Below are positions 33,801 through 44,300 of a stretch of DNA of 64,000 nucleotides, piece by piece; within the stretch, counting starts at the first letter, position 1, and every line of letters starts with the position of its first letter. This stretch comes from Colius striatus (taxonomy: Eukaryota; Chordata; Aves; Coliiformes; Coliidae). The stretch is from the NCBI RefSeq assembly GCF_028858725.1, contig NC_084769.1, forward strand, positions 2,597,001 to 2,661,000, in the 5' to 3' direction. The translations under genes were made by a program, and so were the position numbers. A model generated the notes under the pieces. It was not told the DNA's origin and did no database searches. It saw only the letters and a list, made by a program, of their open reading frames with translations.

Positions 33801-36302
33801 ATCAACTCAGCAAAGCTGGATTTGCTGAAGGCATCAAACAACCCCCATCTCCTAATGAACCAGAACTCCCTTCACCCACTGGCTCTTGGGGAGGCAAGTT
33901 TATAGCAGGTGAGTGATTGAGGCTCAATGTGCTGCAGCTGGTTGTCCCAGCCCTCCCTGGTTTGTCCTGCAGCATGGGCCTGTGGAGGGGCCTCAGCCTG
34001 AGCTCCTGGACTTGCTCTGGACTCTTCTGACAGGATTCAGTCACTGGTGTTTTGCCTTGACGTGGGTAAGTTGTGTCTGAGAGGTGCTCTCAGCTTTTTG
34101 TCTCTGAATACTGTGAAAATCATTTGCTGTATGAGTACTGGGCTCTGAATACTGTGAAAATCATTTGCTGTGTGAGTATTGGGCTCTGAATACTGTGAAA
34201 ATCATTTGCTGTGTGAGTATTGGGGTCTTGAGGTGGTCAAGACTCTCTAGACATCCTACAGGCTTTGGAGGGGCTTTAACTGGGCTTGTGCTGGGGAAGG
34301 GCTGGGCTGAGGAGATGAATTGCACGAAGCTGATGTGGTGTCAGGGAGAAAAAGCCTCGAGATGTTCAGTGAACTGCAGTGTCACTAAACCACTTGGGTG
34401 ATTTTTTGTCAGCTGGGGATTCCCAGGGGCTGACTGTCCTGCAGAGACCAGCTGGCTGCTGCTCAGCCCCAGGGCCTCCAGCTGACACATCATGGTGGTG
34501 TCTTAGCTCCAGAAAACTTGAAAGACCTTGAAACATGTCATTTACTGATTGGAATAGAAGTTAAATGCTGGAGTGGAGCTGACAAGATAAGTGTGGTTGT
34601 TCAGTTGTTTTCCAGGACTGCTTTGTTCACTTGCAGAAGTTAAAGGCACTCCTCTGCTTGTCTTGTCCACTGATCTTTGCTCCCTCCAAGGGGGAATGTT
34701 GTGTGTGTCTGAAATCCTGAAGTGCATGAAATGTCAAGAATATTGACTGACAGAGGGTGGTGAAGGGAAACCTCAGAGGTGCAGGAGGGAAGGTGCTTGT
34801 GTAAAGATGTGGAAGACAAAGTGTGTGAGGGGAGAAGGCAGGGGTGCTGCAGACTTGGTACTTTGAAGTCTGGGGGAGAGAAGAGGGAGAGATGAGAAGA
34901 GGTTGGGAGAGGCAGAAGCAGAGACAACAGCAGTAGTTCTTACAGGTAGGAATCAAAGGAAACCCAGGTGTTTAACTGCATTCTGTGAAAAACCAGATAC
35001 AGATGCATGGCCTGTGCTGTATATAAAGAAGTGTGGTACCTGCAGACAGAGGCACAGCAGTGTGCCTGCCTGGCTTTTACACCAGTTGAGGTTTCATATG
35101 CTTGCACAGAGTCAGAGGCTGAAAATAACCTGACAGCAGTCCTTTGTAAGGGAGGATTTGCTAAACAACACTGACAGGTGATGTTTCCTGGTGTGCCATT
35201 TCAGAAGAGCTTCTCCTTCTGCTGTCTTCTTGCTGTTCAGGTTTTGTGCTGGGTCTGATGCTGGAAACTTGCTGCAGACTGTTGGGTGTTGGAAGGGTCT
35301 AACCCCTGCTCCCTGTGGGGCCAGGAGTTTGAAAAGCCCCTGAGATGTTGATGAGCCAGACTGTCAGTAAAATGAACTCCTTCCATCCCTGCTCCTGCCT
35401 ACCCACTGAATACAAGTGAAACAGTCTCAGTGATAGATTAAATGAAACAGCATCTATTGTGTCCAACATGCTAGTGGAATGAACAGGGTTTTCTGCTACA
35501 CACTAAGCAAGGATAAGAAATAGCCATTTGTGTCTCTTTTTCTCCTCTTGACAAGTCTGCCACCATCATCCCTTAAGGAAAGAAGCCTTGGTCTTGCCTG
35601 GAGCCAAGCCAAAGGCAGGTGGTGGAGCTGTGAGACTGGCACCCAAACCCACAGTCCACATAAAAGTAAATAACAGTTGCAAACTGACTGAGGCTTTTGT
35701 CTTCCATGGGCATGTAAAATTGTAACCCCTCACCTTGGCAATGGCAGTTCTTGCTTTAATTTTGTTTTGCAGCAAGGCTTAGGCTGCTGTTTCAGGAGCT
35801 GCACAAACACAAAGGTCTCACCAGCCTGCAGTCTGACAGGGGAAACCTAACAGGATTAGGAGACTGAAATTTCATGCAGCTGGGTGTTATGCTTGACTGA
35901 GAAAGTAATCTCTGGTGCTCAAACTGCAGCATCTGACAGCTTGGAAAGGCTCTCAGAGAAGCAAATGTAGTCTGAGGGCTCTGGGGAGGGGTCTGTGTCT
36001 AAAAGAGACATGGTGATATCCCATGGAGACCAAGTGATGGCTGCTAGGAAGTGGTGGCAAGTTCACTTAGAATATATTGCCCCTGGAGAAACCTGGGCTT
36101 AGTGGGATGCTTTCAGGGGTCAGCTCATCCTTTTGGCTGTGAGAAGGCCGTGTGTGGGGTTGATGAGGCAGTAGTTGAGTGTGACCAGTGGTCAGTGATG
36201 GGGCCAGCAAAGCCAACACCACAACCTCCTGTTCCCCTGACACCTTCTGTGGGCTGCTCTTTGCCTGTCCAGATACAGCATTGCATGGCAGACCACCTCA
36301 TG
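30891..36302. other. Convergent intergenic region, left part
   Basis: Between the MMADHC poly(A) site and the CR1 pair at 36.3 kb. No gene is supported. The only structured item is the 41-bp triplicate at 34102-34224. Several sub-80-codon frames at 33.2-33.4 kb overlap on both strands and are not credible. Confidence 0.6.
34102..34224 (+). repeat. 41-bp tandem triplicate
   Basis: Copies start at 34102, 34143 and 34184 with an exact 41-bp period. Each contains ctctgaatactgtgaaaatc and then atttgctgt, and differs from its neighbours at one or two positions, so the expansion looks recent. Confidence 0.93.
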
Positions 36303-36498
36303 GCAGGAATCCCAGCGTGGTGGGGATGTGAAAGGCCCTGCAGAGCTCCTCCAGCCCCTGCTTAAGCAGGTTTCCCTCGCTCAGGGGGCACAGGAACATG
36401 TCCAAGGGGGTTTGGAAACCTCCCGAGAAGGAGCCTCCACACCCTCCCTGGGCAGCCTGGGCCAGGGCTCCCTCACCTCAGCACCAAGTGAGTTTCCT
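36303..36498 (-). mobile_element. CR1 LINE fragment
   Basis: Reverse complement of the 3' part of the copy at 48530-49155: cccagcgtggtgg, then ctccctgggcagcctgggcc. It directly abuts an oppositely oriented CR1 tail. Confidence 0.88.
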
Positions 36499-36502
36499 AC
36501 TC

Positions 36503-36575
36503 TAGGTGGTCCTGCTCTGGCAGGTGGTTGGACTAAATGATCTTCCAAGGTCCCTCCCAACCCTTAAGATTCCGT
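36503..36575 (+). mobile_element. CR1 LINE 3'-end fragment
   Basis: Sense CR1 tail: ggtggttggactaaatgatc, then aggtccctcccaaccc, ending aagattccgtg. Only about 70 bp remain. Confidence 0.85.
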
Positions 36576-37574
36576 GTTTGTCCTGGTGTTCAAGTGGAAC
36601 TCGCAGTGTTCCAGCTCCTGCCTGTTTCCCCTTGTGCTGCTGAGGATTAGCTGTGCTTTTACAGGAAAGCCTGAGCAAGTTCCCCCCTTAAGATAACCAC
36701 TTTAAATCCTCCCATTCCAGCACCCAGCAGGAGAAAAGACTTGTCTGGCAGCCCCTTATTCCCATCCCAAACCAGTGCTTTTGGAGTAGGAGGCTGGGAT
36801 TAGCTATTACCAACACACACCCATGGACTGGTGAGGTTTAGCCCATCTTCAGTGGAGCTTGGTTGGCACATGTGTCACACAAGTGAAACCTATTTCATTT
36901 CCCATGGAATGTAGGATGAATGTGAAGTGTTTATAAATGTAGGCTCAGATGGCTTCCTCAGGTTGCTTCCCTGCATAAAAACCTCTGGGAGGTTTGGTTT
37001 TTTTACAGCATGGTGTCACCTCCTTTGTTTTCCCAGTAGCATCAGCCCTGTGTTGGGTTGGTTTGCCTTTACTGTGGGTAGGGGCCATCATGTGGAAGAG
37101 AAGGCTTGTAGGGTTGAGCTCTGTGTGATGAAATGTGTAAACATGTGTCTAAAACCTGATGAAATCATAAAAGAAAAGGGCATGAGAGACCTTAAACCAT
37201 AAACCCTAAAGCAGAAACACATCTTAGGTGAAATAGGTATGTTTAAAGTGCTTTCAGACCTATCATGTCAATGCTAAAGGGATGAAGTTATTATTAGATC
37301 AGCCTGGGCAATGACTGGCTAAGGAGGAATCCAAATGGATGTCAGGATTAATGTCAGGGGGAAATCTCACCCAGAGACCAGCAAAGAGAAACGGTACAAG
37401 AACTGCTTAAATGATCTCCTGAGGCTGGCATTGTAAAGAGCCTGTTAGAGAGGTGCAACAGAAGTTGGAAGCTGCCTTTGAGGTGCAGCAGGGAGTGGGA
37501 TGCTGTGGGCTGTACAAGGACTGTGGTTCAGAGGGCTGGCTCCCAGCTAGGTTTTTGGGCTCTGCATTGGTGCT
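36576..37574. other. Intergenic, nothing recognised
   Basis: About 1 kb of unique sequence between CR1 fragments, without gene or structured repeat. Confidence 0.55.
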
Positions 37575-37680
37575 GCTTTGGGCAGTTCCCTGTCTCTACT
37601 GAACTTGGGAGCCCAGAACAGGACTCCAGATGAAGCCTCACCAGGGCAGAGAAGAAGGGGAGAACTTCTCTTGACTTGCT
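37575..37680 (-). mobile_element. CR1 LINE internal fragment
   Basis: Matches in reverse the ORF2-end block also seen at 11330-11420: gggagcccagaacaggactc and aagcctcaccagggcagag. No 3' end is attached, so it is an internal relic. Confidence 0.8.
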
Positions 37681-38855
37681 GGTACAGTGATACCATTTAT
37701 CAGAATCAGAGTTTAAGTTGTTGGCAGTGTCTTGCTGGAAAGAGCAGGTTGTGGTGCAGAGGCCTCTCCCCATCCCTGAGAGAGAATGTGCAGGAACCCC
37801 CAGGCATCAGCAAAGGGCAGGAGCTGTCCTGGCTGCCTGAGCCTCTTCAAGGGGGTAAAAATGCCCTTGAAAGCTTTGCCCAGGCAGTTGGTTCAAAATG
37901 GGTGTTGTGTGGACTGTGGCAATGTTCTGTACTCACAAAAAAGGAAGGCTTAGGGAGGTTCAGTGTTGCTTTGGCTGCCCTGCTGCTGGTGGGCTTTGTA
38001 TGACTTGGGCTGCTGGATGATTTTGCCCAGCAAAGCAGGTGAAGGCTGTGTCTTGTGTTTAAGGGGAGGAAGAGAGCTACTAGGCAAGTTGAGTTGTTTT
38101 TAGTGCCAATGAATTCAGCTGCTCTGCAGAACTGAAAGCAGAGTGTTTAAGGGTCCTCTGCCTTCAGCTCCCTGTAATCAGTAACTCAGCCTTGAGCTCA
38201 GGGCTGCAGGGCTGCGTGCCTCAGGCTTATCCTGGCCCTGAGCTGGGACTGGTGTCTCCAGAGCCACCTCTTGAAGGGGGATAACAAAGGCACATTTGTA
38301 AGTCACCCAACACCAGACACCCAGAGAGAAACTTCTTGTAGGACTGCAGGGAAGTGAGTGGGCTGTTGGTCAGTGCTCTGCAGTTACCTGTGCTGCTGCA
38401 CATGGCACTGATTCATCCTAAAGGGGCTCTGCAGAAACACTGTGGGCTGCCCCCACAAGTCACTTTGTCTGCAGCCTTTCACTGGCTACATGAGGATGTT
38501 TACATCCAAGGAATTGGTGGTGGACATGAGAAATAACTGCATGAAACCCCCCCCTAGAACATGCTGGGACTACATTAGTGTGGTGGCACAATGATGGCCA
38601 AGGTGAAGCTTTCCCAGAGCAGGTGAGGGAAAGGAAGATCCCAGGGTCACACACTGAACAGGAACCTCCTCACACTTATTAAATACATAACAATTTGTCA
38701 CAGATAACCTTGGGAGCTCAACAGGAGCAAATCATGGGGAAGATTCATTAGCTACAATGCTCTGAATTGAGCTTTCCCCCCACCTTTTTTGTGCTTTAGG
38801 ACACCAGAGGGAGGGGAGCAGCCAGCAGTGTGCCAGCAGACGCTGGTGTCAGCAC
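37681..38855. other. Intergenic region downstream of LYPD6
   Basis: Between a CR1 relic and the probable LYPD6 poly(A) site. No gene or repeat recognised. Confidence 0.5.
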
Positions 38856-38883
38856 CTCACACACCACCTGAGGATGGGAAACA

Positions 38884-38889
38884 TTTATT
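38884..38889 (-). terminator. LYPD6: Candidate LYPD6 poly(A) signal
   Basis: The + strand reads tttatt, i.e. AATAAA on the LYPD6 strand, within GTATAAATAAATGT. No other canonical hexamer was seen on this strand between here and the stop codon. Confidence 0.55.
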
Positions 38890-39194
38890 TATACAAATGT
38901 ACAGCATTTACAAGGGTTAAAAAATTAGACATTTAAAAGCAATGCCACATATAGAGCTTCAAAATAAATAGGGTGCAGGTCAGGTCAGCATTTATGTGCT
39001 TTAAACCCTCCCCACAGCTCCACAGGCTGATGGGGCACAGGGAGGGTCCCCTGCAGGTTCCCCACCTGCTCCCACCACCTTCATTTGCTCTTTTCAGCTC
39101 AGTGTCCATAATCCTCCTGCCACAGGGCAGCAGCTCAGCTGGACAGGGCTCAGGTCTCTTTTGAAGAGCATGAGTGTGGCAGGTTGATGAGGAA

Positions 39195-39576
39195 GAGGGA
39201 CCACCAGCACTGGTCAGCCTGGACAACAGGAGGCTGAGGGGAGACAGGAGCACTGTCTGCAACCCCCTGACAAGAGGCTGGAGTGAGCTAGAGTTTGGTC
39301 TCTGCTGCCCCAGCAATGAATGACAGGATAAGAAGAAATGGCCTCAAGTTGCCCCAGGAGAGGTTTAGAGTGGAGCTGAGGCACAACTGTTTCCCTAAGA
39401 GAGGTGTCAGCCCCTGTGCCAGGCTGCCCAGGGAGCTGGGACAGTGCCCAGCCCTGGAGGGATCCCAAAGCCCTGGAGCTGAGGTGCTGAGGGCCACAGG
39501 TTAGTGGTCGTCTGGGAAGGGCTGGGACTCCAGGAGCTTAAACAGTCTTCTCCAACCAGAAGGATTCTATGATGCA
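39195..39576 (+). mobile_element. CR1 LINE fragment inside LYPD6 3' UTR
   Basis: Sense-strand CR1 with gttgccccaggagaggttta, ccaggctgcccagggagctg and an intact end at aaggattctatgatgcag. It lies antisense to LYPD6 and is the same subfamily as 62865-63130. Confidence 0.92.
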
Positions 39577-41158
39577 GGGTTAATCTTTTCAGAGGCTCCA
39601 GAGCTTGGTCTAACTTGCACAAAGATTGCAACTCCCCTCTTAGCAGCCATGAGCGAGCAAGGCCCGGGTGGGCTGGGCTGCTGCAAGGGATGCCTGTGGG
39701 CAGGGTCAGCCAGCCCTTGCTCCAAGGACCTGGGTTTATATAAGAAAGGCAAAAAGAGGAATGAAACTCTTCAGAGTTCAGTTTTGACAGTGATGTTTCT
39801 ATCCATCACCCATCCACCTGAGACTCCCTGGGCAGTGGGTGCTGCTCTCAGGCCTCCTCCTCCTCCTCCTCTGCAGTGCCAACAGAGCCCACTCCAAAGG
39901 CAGCAACACTGCAGCAGCACCTCCTGGGCTCAGCCCTGCAGATCTCTCACTGGGTTATGATGTCTACACAGGTGAGAGATGGCTGCTGCCCTCTAGGAGC
40001 ACATTACCAAGCGTTAGGATTCCAGCCTTGGCTTCACTCATCATGCACTTCAGAGCATAAGCACCCTGTGACCTGATAAAGCAGAAGTTACCTTGGAGCA
40101 CGAGCAGCCACAAACCAGCTCACAGAAGAACAATTTATGACTATAATGGTCTTTTTAAACATGGGAAGATGCAGAAGTTTGAAGCAAGCCCCCGACAGCC
40201 TGCTTTCATCCCTGACCTTGCAAAACAAAGGTGATTCTTTTTTAAAGGTGATGCAAGACATTACATATATATATTTGTATTTATGATAATTTATATATTA
40301 CAGGCTTAAACCACTTTGCCCAGCTGTATCACCATTAAGAATCCCTTCCAATGCTTTAGGCCCTGCTCAACATAGAAAAATAAATACTGCATACGTGATT
40401 TTGGAGCAAAACAAGCAAGAGGGGTCACCAAGAGGCAGCAGGCATGCAGCAGTCCATGCCCCACAGCAAACACCATCCCAGAAGCCCTTGGGAACCAGCT
40501 CTCTCAGCTGTAGGGCTGGGTGCCTAAAGGGGAGGATGTGTAAGAGCCCAAAGCAGGGGGTGCCCGTGGGCTCCTGGCAGCACAGGGTCAGGGGCCACAC
40601 ACCCCTCTCTGGTTCCTTCAGGGCCAGAGGCTTTGGGCTTTCTCTAGTTCCATACATGAGGTGATTTTCTGGGTGTCCCAGGGGGGGTTCTGGGGGTGAC
40701 TCTTGGTGCTGCTGGTGGCCAACCTCAGAGGAAGCACCAGTGTACCACGCTGGCCTTGGCTAAGCTGCTGCTGCTCCTTTGGCCTCATCCCTTCCAGCTG
40801 CTGCTGCCTGGAGCAGAGGTGGGGAGGCTGCAGAGACACACTGGCTGTGTGTTATCCCCCCTGTGCTCTCCCAGCAGGTTGATGAGACCCCAGAGTCAGT
40901 GTGTGGCAGGTTACAACGCGGCAGGTCCCACCCTCTGAGCGCTGGTGGCAGCAGCAGGGATGTGCTGCTCTTACCAACAGTTCTTCAGGGACACAAGGCA
41001 GGTGTGGAGGAAAATGTCTCATTTGCCATGAGTTTCAGTAGACAAACATGCTGGCTTTACCCCCTTCAAGTAGGTCTCCACGCCAGGCTCTCTGGTTCAT
41101 CACCAACACAACGCAGAGGAGGCTCAGCCGGCTGTGCAGCCCTGGGGCAGCTGCAGGC

Positions 41159-41362
41159 TCATGCAGAGGCTCTGTCCCTGGGGGACAGGGTGACCCAGTG
41201 CTGGGACATCAGCCCCAGCCACAGACACGCCGTGGTCAGCAGCACAGGGGGAGAGAGTCTCTGTGTTTTGTTGAGGGGGGAGAGGGTTGTGAATACGGCG
41301 TCGGTCGTGTTGCGGGGCAGGGGCAAGTTGCAGATGCTGCCCTCGCAGCAGGACGTGCAGAC
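41159..41362 (-). CDS. LYPD6: LYPD6 coding exon 4 (codons 116-182 and stop)
   Basis: Acceptor tgcttccag borders 41362. The exon is in phase 0 and runs 68 codons to TGA at 41161-41159. It codes [18 protein letters not shown], the end of the Ly6/uPAR fold with the terminal Cys-Asn, two N-glycosylation sequons (N-T-T and N-K-T), and the hydrophobic GPI signal region [14 protein letters not shown] polar tail ([15 protein letters not shown]) follows. Confidence 0.93.
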   Translation of the reverse strand, partial: VCTSCCEGSICNLPLPRNTTDAVFTTLSPLNKTQRLSPPVLLTTACLWLGLMSQHWVTLSPRDRASA

Positions 41363-44300
41363 CTGGAAGCAAGCACGTTACAGCTTGGTTACTGGGAAAA
41401 TAGCAATGCTCCTCAACAAAAACTTGGGGAAGAGGACATGACATCTGCAAAGCAGCACAGGGGCCAGGCTGACTTCTGAAATCCCCCCTTTCTTTTTGCC
41501 TCTTTCCCCCTCCTCCCCCTCTTGTTTTTTAAACCCATCTGACTTGGACAACGATTTCACCCATCCAGGAACAGTACCACTGGCTGATGCAAAAGGAGGA
41601 CTCATGCATTTTGAAGAGGTTATTTCACTTTCTGCTCTGATAAAGACTGATGCTGTTTGGCTGAAGTAGGAGTCACAAGCCTGAGCTCAAAAGAATAAGT
41701 CGTCGCTATTTATTCGTATAGGGGGTATTTTTGTTGCCTGTCACTGGTGGGCAGGCACTGGGGTGACAGATAGTTGCTGTGTCAGCCCTCAAGGACTTGC
41801 AGCTTGGCTTTCTCAAGGCTGGGAAGAGCTGGTTACAACACCCTGCCAGAGCACACACTGGTTGAGAGCACCAAGAGCAACACACTTGAGACCAAGGGAG
41901 CACAGAGCCCTGGAGAAGAAGCTCCTGTGCAACACAGAAATAGTGCTGGCACCTCAGAAAGCTCTTTAACCTCTTGGAGAAGTCCAAAGAGATCAACTGT
42001 TGACCTTCAGAAAATAAAGAAATCTTGAATAACTATTTGCCTCAGATCTAAAGCATCTGCTCCAAAGGTCTGGGGGCTTCCCCCTTCCATGCCAGCAGGG
42101 AAACCCCAGGAGGGGGGTGGGCATCCACTGCAGGGCAGAGGGGATGGAACACTGCGTGGTTCTGCAGGCAAAGCCCTCAGCCAGGAGGGAGTGCTTGACT
42201 CCCCTGAGCTCCTGGCAGGAGAGTTATTGAAAGAGATGATTGTCTTGTTCTGGGAGAGGTTATTCCTTCGTGTCTGTAACAAGTGGAAATGAGCTGGAGC
42301 TCGTTAGGGAGAGAAACTTCATTTTGGAGGATGCTGATTTCCCTGCTGAACCAGCCAGGCTCCTGGCAGAGGCCAGAAGGATTCTGCTCAGTTCTCATCT
42401 AAAAAGGCAGCATTTTTGTGCCATACCTTGTATTCCTCATGCTTGATGTAGGTGCATCCCGTGGACAGACAGTCCTCCAGTGGGACACAGCGTTTGGTGA
42501 CCGAGACGCTCTCCCCAGTGACCTTCATCATGTGTTGGCTGAAGCAGTATCTTGTACCTGAAGAGACAGGGAAAGATGTTTATCTGCCAAATTCGAGTTG
42601 GGTGATAGTCTACAAATAGGAAGAAATAGGAAAGAAGCCTTAGATTTGTTCCAGCTCTTAGGATTCGTTTAGAAAAGAGGATTTTGGTGTATTTAATGCA
42701 ATATATACATGTCACTGAATACACCAACACAGCCCAAGCTTGGGCACCAACCTGAGGTTTCAGAGCACTCTGGAACATGGAGATTGGTTCCCAATACTGT
42801 TGTGGGCCTCTGTGTTTCAGCCCCAGAGCAGCTGGGCCACCTCCCTTGAAGGGAGCAGGAATGAAGAAAGCAGCTGCTGAAAGCAGAAGTCACAGTGCAA
42901 AGCAACATCCAGGTTAAATGCAAGCAAACAGGGCCATGGGTTAGTGATGGGCTTGGCATGTGAGGTGTTTGTGAGCTTAAAGCTCTTTTCCAACCTACCA
43001 GTTCTATGATTCCATGATCCTATGATTCAAACCAGCCCCACATGTTGAGACCCAGCAGGAGAAACTGGACCTCTCTGCTTTAAACCCAGTGGAGAAACAC
43101 TGAATGTGGTATTGTTAAGGGCCCAGAGTCATGTGTTAACTTTTGAGAAGCCACTTCCCAAACCATAACCCCCAAGAGTGCTGAGCATCCCCTCCATGGT
43201 CACAGCCATCACCAAGGGCTGTCAGCCCGCCCACAAGCCAGGAACAGGGTGCTAGGAGGGCTTCTTTCCATACAAATTAGGCAGAAGCTGTGTTAGACAT
43301 CTGAGCTGAAGCCAATAAATACCAGAGCACAAGGTTAATGGCAGGGGGCTGCCTGCTAGGAAATGCTTTTTCTACCCTCTCCTCAGTTGGGGGACTCACA
43401 TCTTTACTCTCCATCATAGTGGATCTTGTTACACAAAAAATGTGGTTCCCTTTGGGTCCTACCTTGGAGCTGATGAAATTGTTTCGGTTTGCTTGGGTTT
43501 AATAGCATTTTGTCTTAAAACTCAGGATGGCAGGATGGAGAGTTGCTGTTTTCTCCCAACAACTGGCCTAAGCAAAGCAGGACGGGGTCTGAGGGCTGCA
43601 GGGAGCGGGGCCACACCACAGGCTACCCTCTGACTACCCTGTGAGCCCAGCACAGCCCCAACCTGACTGTTTCTGCCCTTTTCTTCCCTAAACTCCAGCT
43701 TACATTGAGTTCCAAAGAGTCAGAGGAACAAAGGACAAAGCTGCCTCAGGAAAAGCTCTCTGATGTGGAAGTGTTCTGGATGCAGAGCTCAGAGATGCCA
43801 AGCACAGCCCCAGGCAACGGGGCATGGCAAGGCAATGGCTGATCTCTGCAGTGACAGATGAGCTTTGCTTCTGGCTCTGCAGCAGGGTAGGGACAGAGCC
43901 TTGAAGCCATAGTGCCCATCCTCTTTCCCCAGTTCCCTGCTCCTCTGAACTCAGGGCAGCCTGGGCACTGACACGCCGTGCCCGGAGTGGAGCGGTATCG
44001 GATCCCTCTGCTTTAAGGAGATAAAAGTCCTCTGTGCTGAAGATTAAAGATAGACTCAGGTTTCCAGCCAGCCCCTTCCCATGGGGGCTAAAACCTCACC
44101 TTTCCTGCATGAGGGTACAGTGGGTGTTTGTCCCAGCAGGCAGCTGGGCTGGGGCCCGTGAGCAGCTCTGGTCAGGATGACACAGCTGCTGAGTTACAGA
44201 CACCAAAGCACAGGTTTCCCCTTCCCCAAACAGTCATGAAGCACTAACTTCACTCCCCAGGTTAGCATTGTGTTTTGGTCAAGTCATTCCTTGACCAGAG

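Larger units (their letters stand above)
38856..41158 (-). other. LYPD6: Probable LYPD6 3' UTR
   Basis: From the stop codon on the - strand, the first AATAAA met is at 38884-38889, giving a 3' UTR of about 2.3 kb. It contains an antisense CR1 (39195-39576) and an AT-rich segment near 40260-40310. The extent is an inference from the signal; an unseen variant signal could end the transcript earlier. Confidence 0.6.

Noticed and set aside
40779-41441. 220-codon plus-strand frame
   Set aside because: It is antisense to the LYPD6 last exon and 3' UTR, has no recognisable domain, and its length is explained by GC-rich coding sequence opposite.
41124-41450. 108-codon minus-strand frame through the LYPD6 last exon
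   Set aside because: Wrong frame: it gives no Ly6/uPAR cysteines, whereas the frame beginning V-C-T-S-C-C at the splice acceptor does.
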